The position numbers and the translations under genes are program-made. From JALHNI01 sp031367405 (lineage in GTDB: Bacteria > Acidobacteriota > Terriglobia > Bryobacterales > Bryobacteraceae), in assembly GCA_031367405.1 (NCBI GenBank), contig JANLPT010000050.1, forward strand, positions 24,483 through 88,482: a DNA stretch of 64,000 nt, given 5' to 3'. The notes below the pieces were generated by a model. That model was not told the origin of the DNA. It ran no database searches and saw only the letters and a list, made by a program, of their open reading frames with translations. The first letter of the stretch is position 1; each line of letters opens with the position of its first letter. Shown piece by piece: positions 1 through 7,670 of this stretch.

Positions 1-398
1 TGCAGCACCACCCCGGTATCCGTGGCTTTGATATAGGCTTCGGTGGGGCAGCCGGTTAAGCAAGTAGGCTCAACGCAATGGTTACAACCCATCGATAGGT
101 AGAAGCGGCTGGTGTCGGGATAATAGCCACCTTCGATCTCGCCCACGCGACGCCACTGAATGGCGGCAGGATTTCCGTTTTGTTCATTGCAGGCCACCAC
201 ACAGCATTTGCAGCCAATGCACTTACTCATGTCGAAGTGAAAACGGTATTGCTCACCCGCATCCGGTTTCCGCGATGGGATGCGCGCGGCGGGCGCGGAC
301 GCGATCTGATGGAGGCCGGTTGGCCTGGCCTTCAAGGCAGGTGCCAGAACGAAAGTGACTCCGTCCTCGCGGGCGCGTTGTATGAGTGGCAGCGGCAT
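1..398 (-). CDS. 4Fe-4S dicluster electron-transfer subunit (3' end cut by window)
   Basis: This is the N-terminal 132 residues of an iron-sulphur protein of the DmsB/NrfC class, which passes electrons to or from a molybdopterin oxidoreductase. From the ATG at 398 a 56-residue leader precedes a CxxCxxCxxxC cluster motif (CIGCKCCVVAC, about residues 60-70). A second motif CxxCxxxxCxxxCP (CNHCVEPTCLTGCP) follows about 40 residues later. The spacing is that of the family. It lies 47 nt downstream of cobA on the same strand, so a shared transcript is likely. Siroheme made by CobA serves nitrite and sulphite reductases, so a nitrate-assimilation ferredoxin subunit is the best guess. The start could instead be the internal ATG at 230, but the leader has no stop and ends in a sequence resembling this family's lead-in to the first cluster. 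The molybdenum enzyme itself is not in the window. Confidence 0.8.
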   Translation of the reverse strand, partial: MPLPLIQRAREDGVTFVLAPALKARPTGLHQIASAPAARIPSRKPDAGEQYRFHFDMSKCIGCKCCVVACNEQNGNPAAIQWRRVGEIEGGYYPDTSRFYLSMGCNHCVEPTCLTGCPTEAYIKATDTGVVL

Positions 399-445
399 AA
401 GTAAAGTTCAACTTCGGTTCAGGTCAAGGAAAGGTTTACGGACGA

Positions 446-1213
446 TCAGGCAGTAACACTATGGGCTGCATAGAGCTCTCTTGGAGTCTCTTCGGCAAGA
501 CGCTTCAGATGCGCTCGCATGCGCACCACTTGTCCGATGACAAAGACGGCCGGCGACTCAACGTCTACTTGGCCCCGCGCCACTTCGCTGAGCTTCGAAA
601 TCACCACCCGTTCCCGATCGGTGGAGCCGCGTTCAATAAACGCTACCGGCTCTTCCGAATTGCGGCCCGCGCGAATCAGATTTCTGGCGATTTGCTGGCG
701 ATTCTCAATACCCATCAACACCACCAGCGTGTCGACCATCAGGTAGCGCGCCCATTCCTGCGGCTCCATGTTTTGGCGATGGCCCGTAATCACGGCGAAA
801 CTCACGGCCACGCCGCGCAACGTGGGCGGAATGCCGGCCAAAGACGGCACGGCCAGCGCGGAACTGATGCCGGGGACTAACTCGACGTCAATGCCGTGGC
901 TCGCCAGGAAACTCCACTCTTCTGCGCCGCGGCCGAACACCATCGGATCGCCCCCTTTGAGGCGGACCACCAGACGTCCCGGCGCGGCGTGCGCCAGGAG
1001 TAACTCCTGAATTTCGTTTTGAATGCGTTCTTGCTCGCCTTGCTGCTTGCCCCCGAAGATGAGCAGCGCGCCAGGGCGAGCCAGCGCCAGAATCTCGGCG
1101 CTCACCAGGCGGTCGTATATCACGACATCGGCGTGGGCAATGAGGCGAGCGGCTTTGACAGTAAGAAGATCGGGATCGCCTGGACCGGCGCCCGTAAGAT
1201 ATACCTTCGGCAC
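446..1213 (-). CDS. cobA: Uroporphyrinogen-III C-methyltransferase (SUMT)
   Basis: CobA uses S-adenosylmethionine to methylate uroporphyrinogen III at C-2 and C-7, giving precorrin-2, the branch point to siroheme and cobalamin. The 255-residue length is normal for the single-domain enzyme. The N-terminal GAGPGDPDLLT loop (residues 8-18), the RLKGGDPMVFGRG motif near residue 84 and the VPGISSA motif are the SAM and tetrapyrrole binding signatures of this family. No CysG dehydrogenase/ferrochelatase domain is attached, so those steps must be encoded elsewhere. It sits immediately upstream of a 4Fe-4S subunit gene on the same strand, which favours siroheme supply for nitrite reduction over vitamin B12 synthesis. 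The assignment is secure at the family level; the pathway is inferred from one neighbour. Confidence 0.93.
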   Translation of the reverse strand: MPKVYLTGAGPGDPDLLTVKAARLIAHADVVIYDRLVSAEILALARPGALLIFGGKQQGEQERIQNEIQELLLAHAAPGRLVVRLKGGDPMVFGRGAEEWSFLASHGIDVELVPGISSALAVPSLAGIPPTLRGVAVSFAVITGHRQNMEPQEWARYLMVDTLVVLMGIENRQQIARNLIRAGRNSEEPVAFIERGSTDRERVVISKLSEVARGQVDVESPAVFVIGQVVRMRAHLKRLAEETPRELYAAHSVTA

Positions 1214-1553
1214 GTGTGCGGACTCCTCTGGTTCAATTCAACTGTTTGACTTCAGCGAATGCTCTGCTCAACACGTGGGCAGAAAGAACGGAGGAATACG
1301 GGCTCCGAAAGCGACATCAGGCTGTTGCCCTAGTAGTTGCGTTGAACCCGTTCGTTAACGCGACCGATAAGCTACTTCACCAGTATTTTCCAAGTGCGCC
1401 GCGAAGGCAAGAAGATCTTTTCTATGGCTACCATCAGCGGCATTGGAATTCCCATCTAAATTGTTGACCATGCTAAAGAAAGTGTTCATTTCCAACCGGC
1501 TCGCATTGATTGCGCGATCTGATTTACAATTGGCCAGGGAGAGCTTCAACATT
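1214..1553. other. Intergenic region between divergent cobA and tldD
   Basis: This stretch of 340 bases separates the divergently transcribed cobA and tldD genes. Open frames in it are short and show no recognisable protein. It should hold the promoters of both operons. The only element I would point to is a TACAAT hexamer at 1525-1530, described separately. I see no strong hairpin or repeat. Confidence 0.5.
1525..1530 (+). promoter_or_regulatory. Candidate -10 element of tldD
   Basis: TACAAT matches the sigma-70 -10 consensus at five of six positions. It lies 23 nt before the ATG at 1554, which would leave a short leader containing the GGGAG ribosome binding site. No good -35 hexamer is seen at 16-18 nt, so this is a weak call. 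It does agree with choosing 1554 rather than an upstream start. Confidence 0.3.
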
Positions 1554-3122
1554 ATGCTGACACGGCGGCAGTTCATCGCGACATCCGCAAGCGCGGCGCT
1601 GGCGGAGAAGCTCTTCGCGGCACCCAAGGACGCGAAGGCTCCCAATCCTGAACTCGAAAAGTTGGCCGATAATGCGTTGCGTGAAGCCAGGAAGCACAAG
1701 GCGTCCTATTGCGACATCCGCATAGTCCGCCTGCGCGACCAGCGCGTCAATTTGCGCGTTTCCACTGAACGCGGCACCGGTAAGACGCTGGCCGTGCCCG
1801 GGGTGGCCGAGGATTCGAGTTTCGGCTTCGGTGTGCGCGTCATCGTCAACGGTGCCTGGGGCTTTGCCGCCTCGCCGGTCGTGACGGCCGCTGAGATCGC
1901 CCGCATGACGTCCGAAGCCGTCATCATCGCCAAGGCCAACGCCAGCATTCAACCGAAGCCCGTGCAGTTGGCCCCGGTAAAAGCCTACCGCGACCGTTGG
2001 GTGACGCCGCACGAAAAAGATCCTTTGCTGGTACCGATGGCCGAAAAGATTGACTTACTCAGCCGGGTGACGGCCGAAGTGAAAAAAAGTACGAAGGTCT
2101 TCAGCGGCTCGGCCTCGTTGAACCTGCGCAGCGAAGATAAGTACTTCGCCTCTTCTGAAGGCTCATCGATCCAGCAATATATTTTGCAGATTTATGGCAA
2201 TGTGGACGCCACCGCAGTTGACCGGGTGAATAACATATCGCGGACGCGCAGCTACTCGCCGACCCAAGCCTCCGCCGGGTGGGAGTATGTCCCCGAAATG
2301 AATCTCGAAGAAAACGCGCGGCGCATTCGGGAGGAAGTTTTGGAGCATCTGGCCGCGCCCGCCGTGAAGCCCGGCAAAAAAGATCTCTTGCTGATGCCGA
2401 ACCATTTGATGCTGACGATTCATGAGAGCGTCGCGCACCCCACTGAGCTTGACCGCGCCTTGGGTTATGAGGCGAACTATGCCGGCACCAGTTACATCAC
2501 GCCCAGCAAGATCGGCCAGCGCATCGCCAGTAAGCACTGCACCTTCATCGGCGACCGCACTTCAGCCCGCGCTCTCGGCACCGTCGGCTACGACGATGAC
2601 GGCGTGAAGGCCACTAGCTTCACCATCATCGACAAGGGCATTTTTAAAAGCTTTCAGACCACTCGTGACCAGGCTCACCTGATCGGCGAGAAGGAATCGC
2701 ACGGCTGCTCACAGGCCGATTCCTGGGCCACGGTGCCCTTTCAACGCATGCCGAACGTTTGGCTTAAAGCGGGCTCGCCGGAGACGACTCTGGAAAAGAT
2801 GATTGCGGAAATCGACGATGGCGTGCTGATCGATGGCCGCGGCAGTTACTCGATTGACCAACAGCGTTATAACTTCCAATTCGGCGGCGACGCTTTCTGG
2901 GAGATTAAGGGCGGTAAAAAAGGCGGCATGCTTTCGCGGGTCTCCTATCAGGCGCGCACGCCAGATTTCTGGCAAGCTTGCGACGCCACGGCCGGCCCTT
3001 CTTACTGGCACCAGTACGGCACCACCGGCGACGCCAAGGGCGAACCTACCCAAATCAATTCTATTAGCCACGGATGTTCGCCCACGCGCTTCCGTAACAT
3101 CGACGTCATTCTTACGGACTAA
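1554..3122 (+). CDS. tldD: TldD-family metalloprotease with Tat-like signal
   Basis: TldD is the zinc-protease half of the TldD/TldE (PmbA) pair, which degrades unfolded peptides and matures some peptide antibiotics. The 522-residue protein carries the HExxxH zinc motif as HESVAH (residues 290-295) followed by the conserved E and G-rich segment. The open frame continues upstream to 1443, but the ATG at 1554 is preferred. It has GGGAG upstream and starts with TRRQFIATSASAALA, which reads as a twin-arginine signal (RRQFI, then a hydrophobic alanine-rich stretch). Cytoplasmic TldD of E. coli has no such signal, so an exported or lipid-associated form is inferred. The pmbA partner starts one base after this stop, so the two are co-transcribed and probably form a complex. 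Confidence 0.85.
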   Translation: MLTRRQFIATSASAALAEKLFAAPKDAKAPNPELEKLADNALREARKHKASYCDIRIVRLRDQRVNLRVSTERGTGKTLAVPGVAEDSSFGFGVRVIVNGAWGFAASPVVTAAEIARMTSEAVIIAKANASIQPKPVQLAPVKAYRDRWVTPHEKDPLLVPMAEKIDLLSRVTAEVKKSTKVFSGSASLNLRSEDKYFASSEGSSIQQYILQIYGNVDATAVDRVNNISRTRSYSPTQASAGWEYVPEMNLEENARRIREEVLEHLAAPAVKPGKKDLLLMPNHLMLTIHESVAHPTELDRALGYEANYAGTSYITPSKIGQRIASKHCTFIGDRTSARALGTVGYDDDGVKATSFTIIDKGIFKSFQTTRDQAHLIGEKESHGCSQADSWATVPFQRMPNVWLKAGSPETTLEKMIAEIDDGVLIDGRGSYSIDQQRYNFQFGGDAFWEIKGGKKGGMLSRVSYQARTPDFWQACDATAGPSYWHQYGTTGDAKGEPTQINSISHGCSPTRFRNIDVILTD

Positions 3123-3123
3123 C

Positions 3124-4506
3124 ATGCTCACTCGCGAAGAAGCCCAAAAACTCTCTCAAACTGTCCTGGCCCTGACTACCTTTCCGGAGTGTCAAGTCAC
3201 CGTCACCGCCTCTGAGCAGGCCTATACCCGGTTCGCCAACAACGGCATTACGACCGCTTCTTTTAATTTACGGCATAACTTATCCATCGTCGTCACGCGG
3301 GACGGCCGCACTGGGTCAATGGCGGTGAATGACTTCGATCTTGCGTCGCTTAAGAATGCGGTGAAACTGGCGGAGGAATTGGCCGCCATCGCGCCGCCGA
3401 ATCCGGAGCGACTGCCCGCAGTAGGCCCCCAGGAGTTTCCCCCGACTCACGATTTTGACGAGCCCACCGCCGCCGCCCGCGCTCCGGAAATGATTCCGCA
3501 CATCAAAACCATCATTGACGCGGCTTTGAAGGCGAAGATGGTCGCCGCCGGCCTCATTGAGCGTTCCCAGCGCGTCACCTCCATCGCCAACAAAGCCGGA
3601 TTATTTGGCTTTCATCGGTCGAGCGATTCGCAGCTCACCACCACCATCCGCATGGCCGATGGCTCCAGTTCGGGTTGGGCGGGGCAGCCTTCCATGAAGC
3701 TCGCTGCGCTCGATAGCGCCGGGTTGGCCGCCACGGCCATCGGCAAGTGCCAACGGTGGAAGAACCCGCAAAAGCTTGCGCCAGGCAACTACACCGTAGT
3801 GCTCGAACCCACGGCCACCGGCGATTTGGTGCGCCTGATGACCGGCTCTTTTTCGGCGCGCAATACCGAAGAAGGCCGCACGTTCCTCAGTAAGCGCGGG
3901 GGCGGCAATCTGCTGGGCGAAAAGGTCTTTCCTGAATTCATCACCCTGCGCATGGATCCCTTTGACTCTCGCCAGCCCTCCTCCCCGTGGACCGGCGATT
4001 TGCTGCCCAACCGCGCCATCGATTGGATTGAGAAGGGCGTCATCGCCAACCTCGCCTATGACCGTTATTGGGCCTCCAAAACCGGCAAAGAGCCCACGCC
4101 GGGCGGCTTTGGCGGATTCGGCGGACGCGGCGGAGGAGGTGGTGGTGGCGGCGGTGGGGCCGGTGGCAGCTTAATCATGGAAGGCGGCGACCCATCGCTA
4201 CAAGACCTCATCGCCACCGTCGAGCGCGGACTGCTCGTCACGCACCTCTGGTACATCCGCCCGGTGAATCCGCAAACCCTGCAACAGACGGGGCTGACGC
4301 GCGACGGCCTCTTCCTGATCGAGAACGGCAAAATCACAACACCGGTGATGAACATGCGCTTTCTCGAAAGTCCGGTGCGGCTGTTGAAGAACACCCTGCG
4401 CCTGGGCCAGGCGATTCGCGTCCGCGGCCTGGAAGGCGGAATGATGATCGCCCCCGCGCTCGTGGCAACAGACTTTCCGCTGCCATCGATCTCCGACGCA
4501 GTCTAG
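3124..4506 (+). CDS. pmbA: TldE/PmbA-family protein, partner of TldD
   Basis: PmbA (TldE) is the non-catalytic partner of TldD; it shares the fold but lacks the zinc motif, and no HExxxH is seen here. The long open frame begins at 2833, but the ATG at 3124, one base after the tldD stop, gives the normal N-terminus (MLTREEAQKLSQ). The product is 460 residues, close to the family length. Oddly, about residues 326-349 are almost pure glycine with a few Phe/Arg/Ala (nucleotides about 4100-4170), inserted in the C-terminal half ahead of a segment beginning SLIMEGGDP. Unlike TldD there is no signal peptide. If TldD is exported through Tat, PmbA may travel with it as a folded complex or stay behind; the sequence does not decide. 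The stop codon overlaps the first of three palindromes preceding the toxin-antitoxin genes. Confidence 0.85.
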   Translation: MLTREEAQKLSQTVLALTTFPECQVTVTASEQAYTRFANNGITTASFNLRHNLSIVVTRDGRTGSMAVNDFDLASLKNAVKLAEELAAIAPPNPERLPAVGPQEFPPTHDFDEPTAAARAPEMIPHIKTIIDAALKAKMVAAGLIERSQRVTSIANKAGLFGFHRSSDSQLTTTIRMADGSSSGWAGQPSMKLAALDSAGLAATAIGKCQRWKNPQKLAPGNYTVVLEPTATGDLVRLMTGSFSARNTEEGRTFLSKRGGGNLLGEKVFPEFITLRMDPFDSRQPSSPWTGDLLPNRAIDWIEKGVIANLAYDRYWASKTGKEPTPGGFGGFGGRGGGGGGGGGGAGGSLIMEGGDPSLQDLIATVERGLLVTHLWYIRPVNPQTLQQTGLTRDGLFLIENGKITTPVMNMRFLESPVRLLKNTLRLGQAIRVRGLEGGMMIAPALVATDFPLPSISDAV

Positions 4507-4543
4507 TTTGCAAACTTAGTTTAGTTCAACTAGACTAAGTCTA
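4505..4543 (+). promoter_or_regulatory. Three adjacent palindromes, candidate toxin-antitoxin operator
   Basis: Three perfect inverted repeats lie in 39 nt just before the antitoxin start. They are AGTTTGCAAACT at 4505-4516, TAGTTCAACTA at 4522-4532 (centre C) and TAGACTAAGTCTA at 4531-4543 (centre A). The last two share two bases and the third runs into the ATG. Phd/YefM-type antitoxins bind palindromes over their own promoter, and the toxin modulates this cooperatively. This arrangement suits autoregulation, but binding has not been shown. Confidence 0.55.
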
Positions 4544-4791
4544 TGACCACGGTGAACATCCATGAAGCCAAGACGCATCTTTCTCGTCTCGTCGAGGGTG
4601 TGGCCCGAGGCGAGTCATTCATCATTGCCAAAGCCGGCCGGCCGGTGGCGAAAGTCGTTCCGCTCGATGCTCCTGCGAAGGTGCCCAAGGCTCCTCGCCG
4701 ATTGGGGTTCATGCCTCCCCAGGAAATACCGGACGATTTCGACGAAATGGGGCGCGAGGAAATCGAGAAGATGTTTTATGGTGATGAGTGA
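4543..4791 (+). CDS. Type II antitoxin, Phd/YefM family
   Basis: This 82-residue protein has the Phd/YefM N-terminal domain: VNIHEAKTHLSRLVEGVARG, then FIIAKAGRPVAKVVPLD, the typical beta-strand and helix pattern of this DNA-binding fold. The C-terminal 30 residues are acidic and likely form the toxin-binding tail (PPQEIPDDFDEMGREEIEKM). It overlaps the downstream PIN toxin gene by 4 nt, the usual translational coupling of antitoxin and toxin. Three palindromes overlap its promoter and start codon. The role is to neutralise the toxin and repress the operon. Confidence in the family is high; the cognate partner is inferred from the overlap. Confidence 0.9.
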   Translation: MTTVNIHEAKTHLSRLVEGVARGESFIIAKAGRPVAKVVPLDAPAKVPKAPRRLGFMPPQEIPDDFDEMGREEIEKMFYGDE

Positions 4792-5174
4792 AGCTGCTGC
4801 TCGACACTCATATCGTGATCTGGGCGGCCTTCGCTCCGGATCGCCTTTCACCGGCTGCACGGTCGCTCATCACCGCTGAGGAGAACGAACTGCTCTTCAG
4901 CGCCGTGAACCTGTGGGAGGTCGCCATCAAACGAGCGCTCGGACGGCGCGATTTTCAGTTCGATTCGCGACTTCTCCGCCGGAACCTGCTCGAAAACGGC
5001 TATCGGGAACTCCCCATCACCAGCAACCACGCCGTCGCTATCGACCAACTCCCTGACATTCACAAGGATCCCTTCGATCGGCTCCTCATCGCGCAGTCGA
5101 TGGTAGAAGGCATTTTGCTCCTCACGTCCGACCCGACGGTCGCCAAATATCCCGCCCCCGTCAAGTTGGTCTGA
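4788..5174 (+). CDS. Type II toxin, PIN-domain ribonuclease (VapC-like)
   Basis: PIN-domain toxins are magnesium-dependent RNases that cleave tRNA or rRNA when freed from the antitoxin. The 128-residue product carries the expected acidic quartet: D6 in LLLDTHIVIW, E44 in VNLWEVAIK, D94/D97 in HKDPFDRLL and D115 in LLTSDPTV. All catalytic positions are therefore present and the toxin looks intact. It starts inside the antitoxin gene (ATG at 4788, 4-nt overlap). Combining a Phd-type antitoxin with a PIN toxin is a common mixed pairing. It is followed 18 nt later by a decayed ATPase gene, so this may be the surviving part of a once larger accessory insertion between pmbA and the PQQ dehydrogenase. 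Confidence 0.9.
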   Translation: MKLLLDTHIVIWAAFAPDRLSPAARSLITAEENELLFSAVNLWEVAIKRALGRRDFQFDSRLLRRNLLENGYRELPITSNHAVAIDQLPDIHKDPFDRLLIAQSMVEGILLLTSDPTVAKYPAPVKLV

Positions 5175-5192
5175 GAGCCTACACTGGAAAGT

Positions 5193-6042
5193 ATGTTTAT
5201 CCAGGCCCTCCATCTGAAGGACTTCTTGTCGTTCCAGGATGTGTCGATCGAGTTGGGTCCGGTGAATGTGCTGATTGGGGCCAATGGCTCAGGTAAGTCG
5301 AACGTCATTGAGGCCATCGATTTTCTGCGGCATTGTCCGGACGATTTGAGTTCTTTCGTTTTGAACAACGGCGGCACCGACGAATGGATTCGCCGAGCCA
5401 ACAGTGCGGAAGTGGCTTCGATTAAGGCATATTGTCGTCAAGATAAAGACACCATGAGCTATTCTCTCTCCTTCCGCCCGGATATTCGATTTCCGCTTAT
5501 CACCCACGAGAGCCTTGACCGTGAATTTGCTGAAGGTCCGTTCGGAGAGTTTCAGCGTTCAGTCGGACACTTCGAGTGGCAGGCGTTCAACGAAGTGCAT
5601 GAAAAGTTCAATAAGCTTCCAAAGATCGAGTCGTCGCAGCTTCGCCCCTAACACGAGAAAAGTCTGGAATAAACACAAAGGCTCGCAGGGCGACCGCCAC
5701 TTACTCTTGATCGACAGCGACGGACCAGTTAGCAGTGGGCCGGCCGAGGATGACTTTTTCATGGTCCAGGAGATGGAGAGCTGGTTTTTGGTAGACTCTA
5801 AAATCCTGAAGACATATTACGGCGACGGTTTCAATCACAACTCAATCCCGAAGCGGCCTGTGGAGGAAATTCCCGACCCCAAAGAGTGCCTGAAAGATGC
5901 CACCAAAACTACCAAGAAAGGGCGCTATCACGAGGTGCTGCACGGTGGTGATTTGCTTAAATTGATCGACCTCGAAATAGTCCGCAAGAAGGCTCCAAAC
6001 CTTGATCGACTAGTGCGCCGATTGGAAGACGAAAAGTCGTAA
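5193..6042 (+). pseudogene. Deletion remnant: AAA-ATPase N-terminus joined out of frame to DUF4276 C-terminus
   Basis: Two partial frames overlap here. The first (5193-5651, 152 residues) begins like an OLD/RecF-type AAA ATPase: MFIQALHLKDFLSFQDVSIEL, then Walker A GANGSGKSN near residue 30. It stops after about one third of the usual length, with no Walker B or signature motif. The second frame (useful from about 5650, stop at 6042) matches the C-terminal part of DUF4276, including HLLLIDSDGPV, MVQEMESWFL, YYGDGFNHNSIP and a KKGRYHEVL segment. It has no start of its own. In many genomes an intact AAA ATPase and a DUF4276 protein are adjacent genes, so one internal deletion from mid-ATPase to mid-DUF4276 would produce exactly this structure. 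The junction lies near 5600-5690. It is a probable defence-type pair, now dead. Confidence 0.75.
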
Positions 6043-6045
6043 GTA

Positions 6046-7635
6046 CTATTCCGGTAAGCGGAAAGTAAAGAGCGCTGTCCCGGCCGCGATGGCCACGTGT
6101 TGACGGCCGTTCACGAGGTACGTAATCGGCGACGCGATCACTTGGCCGCCGAGATACTTAGTCCACAGCAGCTTACCCGTCTTTGCGTCGAGGGCGAAGA
6201 AATGCCCTTCGCGATTGCCACTAAATAATACGTCCGAGCCCGTCGTTAAGAGGCCGCTTTCGCTCATGTCGCCCATGGGGAAATCCCAAATCTTCTTGCC
6301 CGTCACTGGATCAAGCGCACGCACCGCAGCATAGCCATCCTCTGTACCGCGCTTCATTAACGGGTCCCGCCGCGTGGGGGGCACGGGTGCCTTCACGCCG
6401 CCGCCCGCGTACCACTTACCCTTCTCGTAATCCTGGTTCCAGGTGAAGTAAGTGCTGTGATAATCCTCCCAGGCCGTCAAATAAAACAATCCCGTTCGCG
6501 GACTGTAAGATGGCGCATACCAATTGGTCCCGCCCTGCACGCCCGGAAACGTCTTCGTCCCCCGCTGACTGGGCCCGCGCCCCGGATTCAGCATCGGCCT
6601 ACCCTGGTCGTTCAGCCCCGAAGCCCAATCCAGCTTCACAAACGCCGTGCCGTGCAGAAATTCACCGGTCGCACGATCGAAGACATAGAAAAACCCATTG
6701 CGATTCGCCCAATACATCAACTTACGCGGACGGCCCTGCCATTCACGATCCACTAACACTGCCGTCTGAACAGCGTCAAAGTCCCACTCGTCATGTGGCG
6801 TGAATTGAAAATGCCATTTCAACTTACCCGTATCCGGATCAATGGCTAACACGCAATCAGCGTATAGGTTATCGCCTGCGCGAACGGCAGGGTTCCAATC
6901 GGGCCCTGGGTTACCGGTACCCCAGTAAGTGAGATTCAGCACCGGATCATAAGAGCCCGTGAGCCAGATCGGCGCGCCGCCGTGTTTCCAGCTATCGCCG
7001 GCCCAGCTCTCGTTACCTTTTTCACCAGGACCCGGAACCGTATTAAACCGCCAGACTTCACGGCCGGTCTTGATATCGAGCGCCGCCAGAAATCCGCGAA
7101 TGCCGAGCTCGCCACCCGCTGACCCGATCAGCACCTTGTCCTTTACGATCAACGGCGCATGCGTAAATACATAGCCCGCTTGGTGGTCGGCCAAAGTGGT
7201 CTCCCATTTCTTACGGCCCGTCCGGGCATCGAGCGCCACCATCTTGGCATCGTGGGTCCCGAGAAACAAGACGCCATCGTGATAGGCCAAGCCGCGATTC
7301 ACCTTGCCGCAACAAGGATAAGTGACGTCCGGTAAGGGATGTTCGTAAATCCAAAAGGGCCGGCCGGTTACCGGGTCCAGCGCTACGACAGTGTTCGGCG
7401 CTTCGGTAATATACATCACGCCGTCGATGACGAGCGGCGTTGTTTCGAATTTCTCCAGCGAGCGCGCCTGAAACACCCAGCCCAGCTCGAGCGCTTTAAC
7501 ATTGGCGGGAGTAATCTGGCTAAGCTCGCTAAAGTGAGTGCTCTGGTAAGAGCCGTGGTACATCGTCCAATCGCCCGGCTTTTGCGCGAGAAGCCCAACG
7601 GTAAGAAATAGCGCAATGATCGCTGACTTAGTCAT
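6046..7635 (-). CDS. PQQ-dependent alcohol dehydrogenase, lanthanide-type active site
   Basis: This quinoprotein oxidises an alcohol or aldehyde in the periplasm with pyrroloquinoline quinone. It has a signal peptide (MTKSAIIALFLTVGLLAQ) and eight-bladed propeller repeats of the type ALDPVTGRPFW and ALDARTGRKKW. The adjacent-cysteine ring CC is at residues 108-109, the metal ligand Glu is in GSAGGELG (E176), and N242 is in WGTGNPGPDW. The catalytic Asp is D285 in DEWDFD, with a second Asp two residues on (D287). That extra Asp marks lanthanide-dependent XoxF/PedH-type enzymes; calcium enzymes have Ala or Ser there. The ATG at 7635 is preferred over the one at 7674, which overlaps the cytochrome stop as ATGA and would put 13 extra residues before the signal. 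A 22-nt dispersed repeat occupies that interval. The partner cytochrome c gene is immediately upstream. Confidence 0.9.
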   Translation of the reverse strand: MTKSAIIALFLTVGLLAQKPGDWTMYHGSYQSTHFSELSQITPANVKALELGWVFQARSLEKFETTPLVIDGVMYITEAPNTVVALDPVTGRPFWIYEHPLPDVTYPCCGKVNRGLAYHDGVLFLGTHDAKMVALDARTGRKKWETTLADHQAGYVFTHAPLIVKDKVLIGSAGGELGIRGFLAALDIKTGREVWRFNTVPGPGEKGNESWAGDSWKHGGAPIWLTGSYDPVLNLTYWGTGNPGPDWNPAVRAGDNLYADCVLAIDPDTGKLKWHFQFTPHDEWDFDAVQTAVLVDREWQGRPRKLMYWANRNGFFYVFDRATGEFLHGTAFVKLDWASGLNDQGRPMLNPGRGPSQRGTKTFPGVQGGTNWYAPSYSPRTGLFYLTAWEDYHSTYFTWNQDYEKGKWYAGGGVKAPVPPTRRDPLMKRGTEDGYAAVRALDPVTGKKIWDFPMGDMSESGLLTTGSDVLFSGNREGHFFALDAKTGKLLWTKYLGGQVIASPITYLVNGRQHVAIAAGTALFTFRLPE

Positions 7636-7637
7636 CT

Positions 7638-7659
7638 CCTCCCTTACGGTCGGGGTTCG
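7638..7659 (-). repeat. Dispersed 22-nt element, copy 1
   Basis: The minus strand reads CGAACCCCGACCGTAAGGGA followed by GG. It is identical over all 22 nt to the copy at 59949-59970, differs by one base from 59223-59244 and by three from 43401-43422. Here it lies between the cytochrome stop and the preferred dehydrogenase start, and supplies the GGGAGG just before that ATG. Confidence 0.75.
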
Positions 7660-7670
7660 GTTGGCACATA

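Noticed and set aside
5515..5650. Start of the second frame of the ATPase/DUF4276 remnant as a real N-terminus
   Set aside because: Residues before about 5650 are an out-of-frame reading of the ATPase segment and have no DUF4276 similarity, so the frame is not an intact gene.
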